Assembly (NCBI GenBank): GCA_046350355.1
Contig: JAXMAN010000001.1
Span: 682,001-746,000 of the forward strand
Direction: 5' to 3'
DNA: 64,000 nt
Source of the DNA: UBA966 sp046350355
Lineage (GTDB): Bacteria; Planctomycetota; Phycisphaerae; Phycisphaerales; SM1A02
Shown here: positions 16,826-23,604 of the stretch, piece after piece
How positions within the stretch are numbered: the first letter of the stretch is position 1
How the letters are laid out: every line of letters starts with the position of its first letter
Made by a program: the position numbers and the translations under genes
The notes under the pieces: generated by a model
Database searches by the model: none
The model's input: the letters and a program-made list of their open reading frames with translations, nothing else
What the model was told of the DNA's origin: nothing

Positions 16826-17359
16826 GTGAGCGGGCCACGCGAAACCACGCAAATCCTCTTCGTCTGCCTGGGCAACATCTGCCGCAGCCCGGCCGCGGAG
16901 GGCATTTTCCTGCACCGTGCGCGTGAGCGCGGCGTCGCGGAGCGCTTCCGCGTGGACAGCGCCGCGCTGGGGCCCTGGCATGCGGGCGAGCGTCCCGATC
17001 CACGCACCATCGCCGAGGCGCAGCGGCGCGGCATCCACCTGCCGAGCATCGCGCGGCAGATCCGAGCCGAGGACTTCGAGCGCTTCGACCTCATCGTCTA
17101 CATGGACGCGCAGAACCGCGCGGGCCTGCTCAAGCGCGGCGCGCCGGAGGCGAAGATGCGCGCGATGGGGTCGTTCGCGGCGGGCGCGGGCGCGGGCGCG
17201 GGCACGGCGCGTGGCGCGGGCGCGGGCGCGCACGCGCACGCACACGCCGAAGTCGCCGATCCCTACGAGCACGGGCCCGAGGCCTTCGAGCGCATGTTCG
17301 ATCACCTGGAGGAGCTCGTCGCGGGGATGCTCGCGGAGCTCGCGCCGGCGCGCGGGTGA
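16826..17359 (+). CDS. Low-molecular-weight protein-tyrosine-phosphatase family protein
   Basis: 177 residues from GTG 16826. The P-loop VCLGNICRS has nucleophile Cys14 and Arg20 (CX5R) with the second Cys19. The general-acid loop is DPYEHG (Asp145), so both catalytic elements are present. Between them, residues about 118-141 are a low-complexity Gly/Ala run ending in alternating His-Ala, not part of the normal fold and placed just before the acid loop. Family members dephosphorylate tyrosine kinases or arsenate; here the partner is unknown. The start is set by the promoter box 8 nt upstream and the beginning of the TTQILFVC strand. Confidence 0.88.
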   Translation: MSGPRETTQILFVCLGNICRSPAAEGIFLHRARERGVAERFRVDSAALGPWHAGERPDPRTIAEAQRRGIHLPSIARQIRAEDFERFDLIVYMDAQNRAGLLKRGAPEAKMRAMGSFAAGAGAGAGTARGAGAGAHAHAHAEVADPYEHGPEAFERMFDHLEELVAGMLAELAPARG

Positions 17360-17404
17360 GGCGCGGGCTGACGCGCTGCGTGCGCCGCGCGCGCTTCGCG
17401 CCCC

Positions 17405-18085
17405 TCACGCCCCCGCGTGCGGGTCGCGCGTCCAGCGCAGCGGCGTCTCGAGCGCCGGCCGGCCGTGCGGGATCGCGGCGCGCTCGTTCGTGCGGCAGTA
17501 CTCGGGACCGCCCATGCGTCCGACGGCGCGGAGCTTCGCGGGGTCGATGTGCATGCGCTCGTGCGCGAGCGCCTCGTCCAGGTGGATGCGCACGACCTCT
17601 CCCACGAGCAGGTTCGTGCCGCCGCGCGCGCCGGGATTCAGGCGCACCACCGTGCGCGTGCGGCACTCGAAGCTCACCGGGCTCTCCGCGACGCGCGGCG
17701 CGGCGATCGCCAGGCACGGCGCGGGCGTCAGCCCCGTGAGCGCGAACTCGCTCTCGCCGTAGGGCAGCGGCTCCGCGGCGCCGACGACGCGCAGGATCAC
17801 ATCCTCCGTCGCGACGCTCACGCTGAAGACGCCGGTGCCGCCCTCGGCGACGGGCTTCGCGTTGCGCAGCGTGTCCTTCTCGCCCTGGCCCGCGGGCGGG
17901 TTCGCGACGCTGATCACGAGCCCCATCGGCTCGCTCCCCGCGCCCATGAAGAAGCTGAAGGGGGCGAGGTTGTCGCGCCCGTCGGGCGAGCGCGTCCCCA
18001 CGACCGCGATCGGCCGCGGCACGATCGCGCCGATCATCAGGTTGTATCGCAGGTGGACCGGGAGCTCGGCCGGGTCGATGACCAT
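17405..18085 (-). CDS. Flavin reductase-like, FMN-binding split-barrel protein
   Basis: 226 residues. The N-terminus (LMIGAIVPRPIAVVGTRSPDGRDNLAPFSFF) is the FMN-binding motif of the flavin reductase-like domain, and RNAKPVAEGGTGVFSVSV plus SPVSFECR continue the split barrel. Such proteins reduce free flavin with NAD(P)H or bind FMN as oxidoreductases. A C-terminal part contains GRMGGPEYCRTNERAAI, seen in DUF447-like relatives. It follows serA by 13 bp on the same strand and may be co-transcribed. Confidence 0.85.
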   Translation of the reverse strand: MVIDPAELPVHLRYNLMIGAIVPRPIAVVGTRSPDGRDNLAPFSFFMGAGSEPMGLVISVANPPAGQGEKDTLRNAKPVAEGGTGVFSVSVATEDVILRVVGAAEPLPYGESEFALTGLTPAPCLAIAAPRVAESPVSFECRTRTVVRLNPGARGGTNLLVGEVVRIHLDEALAHERMHIDPAKLRAVGRMGGPEYCRTNERAAIPHGRPALETPLRWTRDPHAGA

Positions 18086-18098
18086 GCGCGCTCCGCGG

Positions 18099-19364
18099 CT
18101 ACATCCGGCGCGCGATCGTGCTCAGCGTCGCGCTCAGCACGTTGGGGTTGGTGCGGATCGCGCGCAGGCCGTCCTCGCTGGGGGACTGGTCGAGCTGGAT
18201 GCGCGCGAGCGCGGCCTCGCCGCCGGCGTAGACGATGTTCTCCATCTCCTCGACGTTGATGCCCGCCTGGCCGAGGGTGTAGAAGACATGCGCGAGCACG
18301 CCGGGGCGGTTCATGTGCCGCACCGCGAGCATCGTCGTCGCGGGGGTCGCCACCGCGCGGTTCATGCAGTTGGGGACGTGGCCGCGCTCGGCCCACGCGC
18401 GGACGATGCGCACGACCTCCTCCGCGACCGCGCGCTGCGCCTGCTCGGTGAGCGCGCCGACGTGGTGCGTGCCGTAGACGCCCGCCTCGCGGACGATCGG
18501 GTCGGCGAAGTCGCCCTCGCCCGCCTCGGGCTCGCCGGCGAAGACGTCCAGCCCCAGCCGCAGGCCGCGCGTGCGCACGGCGTTGAGCAGGGCGGTCTGG
18601 TCGATGACGCCGCCGCGGCTGGTGTTCACCAGGATCGCGCCGGGGTGCAGCGCGCCCAGGAACTTCTCGCCGATGAGGTTGTCCGTGTCCTCGCCGCCGC
18701 CGACGCTCACGCTGACCACGTCGCTGAGCTTCGCGAGGTTGATGAGGTTGCCGCAGAAGCCCGCGCCGTGCTCGAGCGCCTTCTCCTCGGTGAGGTTGCG
18801 GCTCCATGCGATGACGTCCATGCCGAAGGAGCGGCCGATGCGCGCGACCTCCTGGCCGACCTGGCCGAGGCCGACGATGCCCAGCGTGCGCCCGTGCAGG
18901 CCCGCCGCCTTCGCGTAGTCGCGCTGGTTCCAGCGGCCCGCGCGCAGGTCCGCGGTCTGGTCGGGCACGCGCCGGTCGCAGGCCAGGATGAGCGCCCACG
19001 CCAGCTCGGCGACGGCGGTGCTGTTGCGCCCGGGGCAGTTGGCGACGAAGACGCCCCGCCGGCTGGCGGCGGCGATGTCGATGTGCTCGGTGCTCGTGCC
19101 CGCGACGACGATCATCGCCAGGCGCGGGCTCGCCTCGATCGCCTCGGCGGTGACGGGGGTGTTGCCCGTGACCAGCACGTCGGGATCGGTGTCCTTGACC
19201 GCCTTGGGGAGCGTCGCCTCGGAGAGCTCGGGATCGTTCATCACGATGCAGCCGAGCGCCTTGAGACCCTCGACGCCGCTGCGGGCGATCTGGTCGCAGA
19301 GCAGGACCCTGGCAGGACCGGGAACGCTGGGCGCGTGGGCGCCGGATCGGGCGAATGCGGTCAT
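18099..19364 (-). CDS. serA: D-3-phosphoglycerate dehydrogenase
   Basis: 421 residues. First step of the phosphorylated serine pathway. The NAD loop GLGQVG is at 165-170, with catalytic Arg250 (NTSRGGVID), Glu278 (FAGEPE) and His301 (THHVG; the usual Pro is His300). A C-terminal ACT domain spans about 344-421 (MLAVRHMNRPGVLAHV), so serine feedback is likely; the length is like the E. coli type, without the long intervening domain. The ATG at 19364 has TACACT 6 nt upstream. The N-terminal 18 residues are an extra tail. A DUF1015 gene lies just upstream, a pairing known from other bacteria. Confidence 0.93.
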   Translation of the reverse strand: MTAFARSGAHAPSVPGPARVLLCDQIARSGVEGLKALGCIVMNDPELSEATLPKAVKDTDPDVLVTGNTPVTAEAIEASPRLAMIVVAGTSTEHIDIAAASRRGVFVANCPGRNSTAVAELAWALILACDRRVPDQTADLRAGRWNQRDYAKAAGLHGRTLGIVGLGQVGQEVARIGRSFGMDVIAWSRNLTEEKALEHGAGFCGNLINLAKLSDVVSVSVGGGEDTDNLIGEKFLGALHPGAILVNTSRGGVIDQTALLNAVRTRGLRLGLDVFAGEPEAGEGDFADPIVREAGVYGTHHVGALTEQAQRAVAEEVVRIVRAWAERGHVPNCMNRAVATPATTMLAVRHMNRPGVLAHVFYTLGQAGINVEEMENIVYAGGEAALARIQLDQSPSEDGLRAIRTNPNVLSATLSTIARRM

Positions 19365-19370
19365 GCGACG

Positions 19371-19376
19371 AGTGTA
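19371..19376 (-). promoter_or_regulatory. -10-like box of serA
   Basis: TACACT on the minus strand ends 6 nt before the serA ATG, with no Shine-Dalgarno sequence. This is consistent with a leaderless message. Confidence 0.5.
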
Positions 19377-19424
19377 GCCGCGTGGTGCGCCGGGCCCATC
19401 GGGGGGCGCGCGGCGCGCGGCGGC

Positions 19425-20120
19425 TCAGCGCTCGCGCGGCACGCCGACGAAGAGGCCGACCCGCGGCGCGAGCGCGCCCACATGCATGCCGGGCTCGATG
19501 TCGGCGCTCAGGATCGCGAGGGCGGGCACGCCCGCGTGGTGCGCCGCCATGAGCTGCGCGCCGCCGGAGAGGACCTCCAGCGCGCGGACCTGCGCGTAGC
19601 TGTGCACGTAGAGCTCGGGGCGGTGCACCGTCCACGCCGAGTGCGTCGACTCGTCGTGGGAGACGAAGTGGTACGCCGGCCGCTCGTTCATGTCGGAGAC
19701 GTAGTGGAAGGCCGCCTCGTCGCTGGCGCTCGTGCGCAGCAGGGCGGGGTCGAGCTGCGTGCCCACGACGGCGCGCTCGGCCTCGGCGGCGCGGGCCTCC
19801 TCGGGGGTGGTGGAGTCGGCCAGGAGCTGTCCCAGATCGCGGGTGTCGACCGCGCAGAGCAGCCCCATCCAGCGGCGGCCCGCATGGACGGCGCGGTAGA
19901 CGAACATCCGCGGGTGGTGATCGACCTCGAGCGCGCCCGCCAGGAGCAGGTGCTGCAGGGCCGCGAGCATCGCCGCCGGATCCGGCCCCGCGCCCAGCAC
20001 CCGCACGTAGTTCGTCCCCGACAGCCCGTGGACTCCCGCCTGATGGGCGTGGGGGGCGCAGGCCACCTCCACCGCACGGGCCTTGGGAGGCCGGATCAAG
20101 GGGATGGGGGCGATCCGCAT
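19425..20120 (-). CDS. Short DUF1015-like protein
   Basis: 231 residues, roughly half the usual DUF1015 length of about 400. The segments MFVYRAVHAGRRWMGLLCAV and PAYHFVSHDESTHSAWTVH recall the conserved strands of DUF1015, and the start IRPPKARAVEV is like the family's N-terminal IRPF-type motif. The function of the family is unknown. It is encoded immediately upstream of serA, separated by 60 bp. TAGAAT (20130-20135, minus strand) ends 9 nt before the ATG. Because of the reduced length I call it DUF1015-like only. Confidence 0.6.
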   Translation of the reverse strand: MRIAPIPLIRPPKARAVEVACAPHAHQAGVHGLSGTNYVRVLGAGPDPAAMLAALQHLLLAGALEVDHHPRMFVYRAVHAGRRWMGLLCAVDTRDLGQLLADSTTPEEARAAEAERAVVGTQLDPALLRTSASDEAAFHYVSDMNERPAYHFVSHDESTHSAWTVHRPELYVHSYAQVRALEVLSGGAQLMAAHHAGVPALAILSADIEPGMHVGALAPRVGLFVGVPRER

Positions 20121-20129
20121 GGAAGGCCG

Positions 20130-20135
20130 ATTCTA
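20130..20135 (-). promoter_or_regulatory. -10-like box of the DUF1015-like gene
   Basis: TAGAAT on the minus strand, 9 nt before the ATG at 20120. It is the only AT-rich hexamer nearby and there is no Shine-Dalgarno sequence. Confidence 0.4.
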
Positions 20136-20269
20136 GCCCGTCCGGTGGGGTTGGTCGGTCTGGGAGGCGATCCGAGGGGGCTCACTGGTGGGGTTTTTCG
20201 GCGAGTGCACTTCAGGGCGCCCCGGCATCCTCCGATGGGTCAGGTGCGGCCCATCCCGGCCGCCGTGAC

Positions 20270-21001
20270 ATGAGGTGCCCAGAGATGCGTTTGGATCCCC
20301 GAGACGACGGAACGAGCTCCGACATCGTGCCTGCCTGCGAGACCACCCGCGCGCGCATCACGCGCACGGAACTTCCTCCGCGCCGGCATCCCATCCCCGC
20401 CCCCCTCGTCGCCGAACTGGTGGCGCGCATCGATGCCTGCGACCCGCTGAACGCGGGCCACAGCGCCCGGGTGGCGGCCCTCTCGACCATGATCGGCCAG
20501 GCGCTGGGCTTCGAGCCCGACGCGATCGATCGCCTGCGCGTCGGAGCGCTGCTGCATGATCTGGGCAAGATCCTGCTCCCTCCGACGCTGCTGCACCGCG
20601 CCGGCCCGCTCAACGCGCGGGAGATGGCGCTGGTTCGCCGCCACCCCGCGGCGGGCGCGACGCTGCTGGCGGGCTACCCCGAGCTGCACTTCGCGATCCC
20701 CGTGGTCCGCGCGCACCACGAGCGCTTCGACGGCCTGGGCTATCCCGATGGGATCAGCGGACGGCAGATCCCGATCTTCGCGCGCATCGTCGGCGCCGCC
20801 GACGCCTTCGACGCGATGATCTCCTGCCGCGCCTACCGCGATCCGCTCACCGTGGCCGAAGCGGTCGACGAGATCCAGCAGAACGCCGGATCGCAGTTCG
20901 ATCCGCTGGTCGCGTGGGCGCTCGTCTTCGTCGCCGAGGAGGGCGGCTTCCGCGACCGCTGGGAGTCGATGGCCTCCGACGCGGTGGCCGCGGCCGCCTG
21001 A
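20270..21001 (+). CDS. HD-GYP-type phosphohydrolase domain protein
   Basis: 243 residues. HD pair His96-Asp97 in LLHDLGK, then His149-His150 and the GLGYPDG motif (GYP at 157-159), and Asp178 in AADAFDAM. These are the landmarks of the HD-GYP family, which degrade cyclic di-GMP. No sensory domain is fused, only about 45 residues of unstructured N-terminus, so it may act as a stand-alone enzyme or need a partner. An alternative ATG at 20285 would remove five residues. The upstream gap (20121-20269) shows no clear promoter. Confidence 0.85.
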   Translation: MRCPEMRLDPRDDGTSSDIVPACETTRARITRTELPPRRHPIPAPLVAELVARIDACDPLNAGHSARVAALSTMIGQALGFEPDAIDRLRVGALLHDLGKILLPPTLLHRAGPLNAREMALVRRHPAAGATLLAGYPELHFAIPVVRAHHERFDGLGYPDGISGRQIPIFARIVGAADAFDAMISCRAYRDPLTVAEAVDEIQQNAGSQFDPLVAWALVFVAEEGGFRDRWESMASDAVAAAA

Positions 21002-21020
21002 GGGATCTGCGGAGATTTCA

Positions 21021-21050
21021 TTGGCGATGCGTTCAGGGCCGATGTAGTCT
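21021..21050 (+). promoter_or_regulatory. Promoter of the small HTH gene
   Basis: TTGGCG (21021-21026) and TAGTCT (21045-21050) are spaced by 18 bp, a plausible sigma-70 promoter. The leader to the ATG at 21170 would be about 113 nt. It contains a strong Shine-Dalgarno AAAGGAG at 21156-21162. Confidence 0.45.
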
Positions 21051-21169
21051 CTGGAACATCGCAGGGACGGTCTCCCGCGCGCCGCGAGCGACGCACGAGA
21101 CAGGGTCGTCCGAGACCGGCGTGAGCCCTGCGGATCAAAATCGGCCTCTGCGCGCAAAGGAGTGCACGC

Positions 21170-21490
21170 ATGGCAGGTGTGATCGCACGGAGCACGGTGC
21201 GTGGGCCCCGCAGCGCGGGCGCGCGTGCATCGTCATCGGACCGTGGTCAGGCTGAATTCGTGGATGAGGCGTTTGGCGAGGGCTTTCTGGCCCGCGTCGT
21301 CGCGCTGCTGTCGCCTTCGGAGCGCACCGCGCTCCGGCTGCGCCACCGCGACGGACTGGCCGACCGGGCCATCGCCCAGCGCATGAGCGTCTCCACCGCC
21401 TCGGTCCGCGCGCTCATCGCGCACGCCGAGACGACGCTGCGCGCCGCGCAGCGCGCCTTCATCGAGGCGCTCATCGAGGATCCGCGCTGA
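21170..21490 (+). CDS. Small helix-turn-helix protein, sigma-70 region 4 / LuxR-like
   Basis: 106 residues. Residues 46-95 (LLSPSERTALRLRHRDGLAD, RAIAQRMSVSTASVRALIAHA) form a complete sigma-region-4/LuxR-type HTH. No sigma region 2 or receiver domain is present, so it is a stand-alone DNA-binding protein. The N-terminal 30 residues are Arg/Ser/Ala-rich. It has one of the best Shine-Dalgarno sequences in the window and a long leader, unlike most neighbours. Target and trigger are unknown. Confidence 0.75.
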   Translation: MAGVIARSTVRGPRSAGARASSSDRGQAEFVDEAFGEGFLARVVALLSPSERTALRLRHRDGLADRAIAQRMSVSTASVRALIAHAETTLRAAQRAFIEALIEDPR

Positions 21491-21517
21491 CCCGTCCGCC
21501 GGCGCCGCGCGCGCCGG

Positions 21518-22543
21518 TCAGCCCCAGTTGCCCAGCAGGAGCCCGAGATCGGGCCCGCTGACGGTGCCGTCGCCATCCAGGTCCGCCGATCCGGGGCCGC
21601 CCCACTGGCCGAGCAGGATTCCCAGGTCGGCGCCGTTGACCGCGCCGTCGCAGTTGAGGTCGCCGGTGCCGCAGACCGGTCCGACGGTGACGTCGAGCTC
21701 CAGCTTCGCGGGCGCGGCGAGTCCGAGCACCGCCAGGGAGTTCTCCTTCGCGATGAAGGTGGGGAACTGGCCGGCCTGCTGCTGCACGTAGGTGAGGCTG
21801 GTGACCGCGAGCATGAGACGGCCGGCATCGAGGCCCTGGCGCAGGTAGCCCTGGATCTGCGGGTCGTGCACCGCGAGCTCGAACCGCATCTTCGAGGCCA
21901 CCGGGACGAGCGCGCCGGGGGCGACGCCATCGATGATGCCGGTCGCGAAGACCTTGGGATCGAAGCCCTGGCGCGGGTTCTGCGAGACATCGATGAGGTT
22001 GCCCTGCGTGTCGTAGCTGGCGGCGTAGACGTTGCGCACGCCCGCGGCGAGGGGGCTCGTGCCCGAGGGCGCGTACGGGGAGTTCTCGAGGAAGGTCGAG
22101 ACGCTCCAGCCGTTGCGGTAGCCGACGCCGAAGAGCTCGACCGGCTGCCCGAGGTCGACGTCGGGGATGTAGTTCGGATCGGTGGTGGCGACGAAGCACT
22201 GCCAGGGATCGGTCGTGGGGTCGTAGACGAAGCCGAGGTCGGTCGCGACCTCGAGCTCCACGACGCAGTGCGTGACCGTGTACTGCGTTCCCTGTCCCGC
22301 GGGGACCGTCGGCGCGGTGTCGAAGCGCACGAGCATCTGGCCGTCGCGGCTGTCGAACTCGGGCGCTCCGGGCGTGCTGCCGAAGGTGCTGATCGTCGGG
22401 CGCGTCCCCGGGGTCGAGTTGAAGGGGTACATCCAGCGGTCCAGCGCCGGGGTCGGGAAGACCGCGGTGATCGGCCCACCCGCGTGCGCGGCGGCGCCCA
22501 GCAGGGTGGCGAGCGAGAGGACGGCGATGGTGCGGGGTCGCAT
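21518..22543 (-). CDS. Secreted protein with C-terminal dockerin-like repeats
   Basis: 341 residues from the ATG at 22543, preceded by AGGAA. A signal peptide (MRPRTIAVLSLATLLGAAAHA) opens a beta-rich domain of about 250 residues that I do not recognise (WQCFVATTDPNYIPDVDLGQ, WSVSTFLENSPYAP). The C-terminus carries two dockerin-like repeats (GDLNCDGAVNGADLG and ADLDGDGTVSGPDLG, each ending LLGxWG). It is divergent from a pseudopilin gene across a 63-bp gap, so shared regulation is possible. Confidence 0.8.
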   Translation of the reverse strand: MRPRTIAVLSLATLLGAAAHAGGPITAVFPTPALDRWMYPFNSTPGTRPTISTFGSTPGAPEFDSRDGQMLVRFDTAPTVPAGQGTQYTVTHCVVELEVATDLGFVYDPTTDPWQCFVATTDPNYIPDVDLGQPVELFGVGYRNGWSVSTFLENSPYAPSGTSPLAAGVRNVYAASYDTQGNLIDVSQNPRQGFDPKVFATGIIDGVAPGALVPVASKMRFELAVHDPQIQGYLRQGLDAGRLMLAVTSLTYVQQQAGQFPTFIAKENSLAVLGLAAPAKLELDVTVGPVCGTGDLNCDGAVNGADLGILLGQWGGPGSADLDGDGTVSGPDLGLLLGNWG

Positions 22544-22606
22544 GGTGACTGTTCCTGAGGTCGTCGGAGTCGGGGACAAAGGGGAAACGAATAGTATGGA
22601 GCGTCC
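22544..22606. promoter_or_regulatory. Divergent promoter region with a shared symmetric -10
   Basis: ATAGTAT at 22591-22597 reads TAGTAT on the plus strand, ending 9 nt before the pseudopilin ATG. On the minus strand it reads TACTAT, giving a leader of about 40 nt with AGGAA for the dockerin-repeat gene. One AT-rich box could thus serve both directions. Confidence 0.5.
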
Positions 22607-23518
22607 ATGAGACGGTTCACTGAAGAATGGCCTCCGGAGGCGCCCCGCGGGACGCTTTGCGGTCGTTCTCGGACCGATGCGGCCGGCTTCACGCTGGTCG
22701 AGCTGCTCGTGGTGATCGCGATCATCGGCATCATCGTGGCGATCGTCGTGCCCGTCGCGATGGGCGCGCGCCGCACGACGCTGCGCATGCGCGAGGTCGC
22801 TGCGCTGCGGACCGTGCTCACGGCGTGGACCTCCTACGCGACCGAGCAGAAGGGCTGGCTGCTGCCGGGCTACCGCACCGGCTTCCCGCCGCGCCTGCCC
22901 AATGGCGAGTTCATCTCGCCCACCGTCTACGGCGGCGACGTCGAGGTCGGCCGCCGCTACCCCTGGCGCCTCGCGCCCTACCTGAGCGACGACTTCCGCT
23001 CGCTCTACACGAATGAGAACGAGGCGACGCTGCAGCGCCTGGCCAACGACGATCCGCAGCAGTACTACTACTTCGCCTCGCTCTATCCGAGCTTCGGGAT
23101 GAACAGCGCGTGGGTCGGTGGCGACGAGGCGCGCTTCCCCTGCGACTCGACGCTCCCCAACGGCGCGACCAACCCGCTGGCGGGGCAGTGCATGCTGCGC
23201 CTCTCGCAGCCGAAGCATCCGGAGCGGCTGATGGTCTTCGCGAGCGCGCGCACCGGCGCGACCGTCGACGGGACGCTGAACGAGGGCTACTTCCGCGTCG
23301 ACAGCCCGCTGCTGATCGGGCCGACGCAGCGCTGGACGGCGGAGTACGACCCGGCGGTGGCGACGAGCTACGGCGGCGTCAGCGCGCGCCACGGCGACGA
23401 GGTGGTCGTCGGCACGGTCGACGGGGGCGTCGATCTGGTGCAGGTGGACGCGCTGCGCGACATGCGCCGCTGGGCGGACGGCGCGACCGGCCCCGACTGG
23501 TACTACGGGGCGCCCTGA
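22607..23518 (+). CDS. Type II secretion / type IV pilin-like pseudopilin
   Basis: 303 residues. A 26-residue leader ends in the prepilin peptidase site G-F-T-L-V-E, with Glu at +5, followed by the hydrophobic helix LLVVIAIIGIIVAIVVPVAM. The rest is a soluble domain with DGTLNEGYFRVDSPLLIGP and near the C-terminus SARHGDEVVVGTVDGGVD, typical of planctomycete DUF1559-like or GspG/H-type pseudopilins that end with a template-like H-G motif. It is encoded away from the secretion operon at the right end of the window. TAGTAT lies 9 nt before the ATG. Confidence 0.88.
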   Translation: MRRFTEEWPPEAPRGTLCGRSRTDAAGFTLVELLVVIAIIGIIVAIVVPVAMGARRTTLRMREVAALRTVLTAWTSYATEQKGWLLPGYRTGFPPRLPNGEFISPTVYGGDVEVGRRYPWRLAPYLSDDFRSLYTNENEATLQRLANDDPQQYYYFASLYPSFGMNSAWVGGDEARFPCDSTLPNGATNPLAGQCMLRLSQPKHPERLMVFASARTGATVDGTLNEGYFRVDSPLLIGPTQRWTAEYDPAVATSYGGVSARHGDEVVVGTVDGGVDLVQVDALRDMRRWADGATGPDWYYGAP

Positions 23519-23528
23519 GCACGCCGCG

Positions 23529-23565
23529 AAAAAAGAAAGCCGGCGCCGCATGGTGCGGCGCCGGC
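23529..23565 (-). terminator. Strong terminator, minus-strand orientation
   Basis: Perfect 12-bp stem GCCGGCGCCGCA (23539-23550) with its complement (23554-23565) and a TGG loop. On the minus strand it is followed by TTTCTTTTTT, so it terminates the dockerin-repeat gene ending at 23605. It could also stop the convergent pseudopilin transcript. Confidence 0.88.
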
Positions 23566-23604
23566 GGGGTTGCGTTTCGTGCGCGCGTCGCGCCGTCGCG
23601 TGGA

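Noticed and set aside
16670..17305. Minus-strand open frame ending in ANTQYALAA.
   Set aside because: Only the last nine codons are meaningful, as the tmRNA tag. The rest is antisense to the LMW phosphatase gene and the 5' part of tmRNA.
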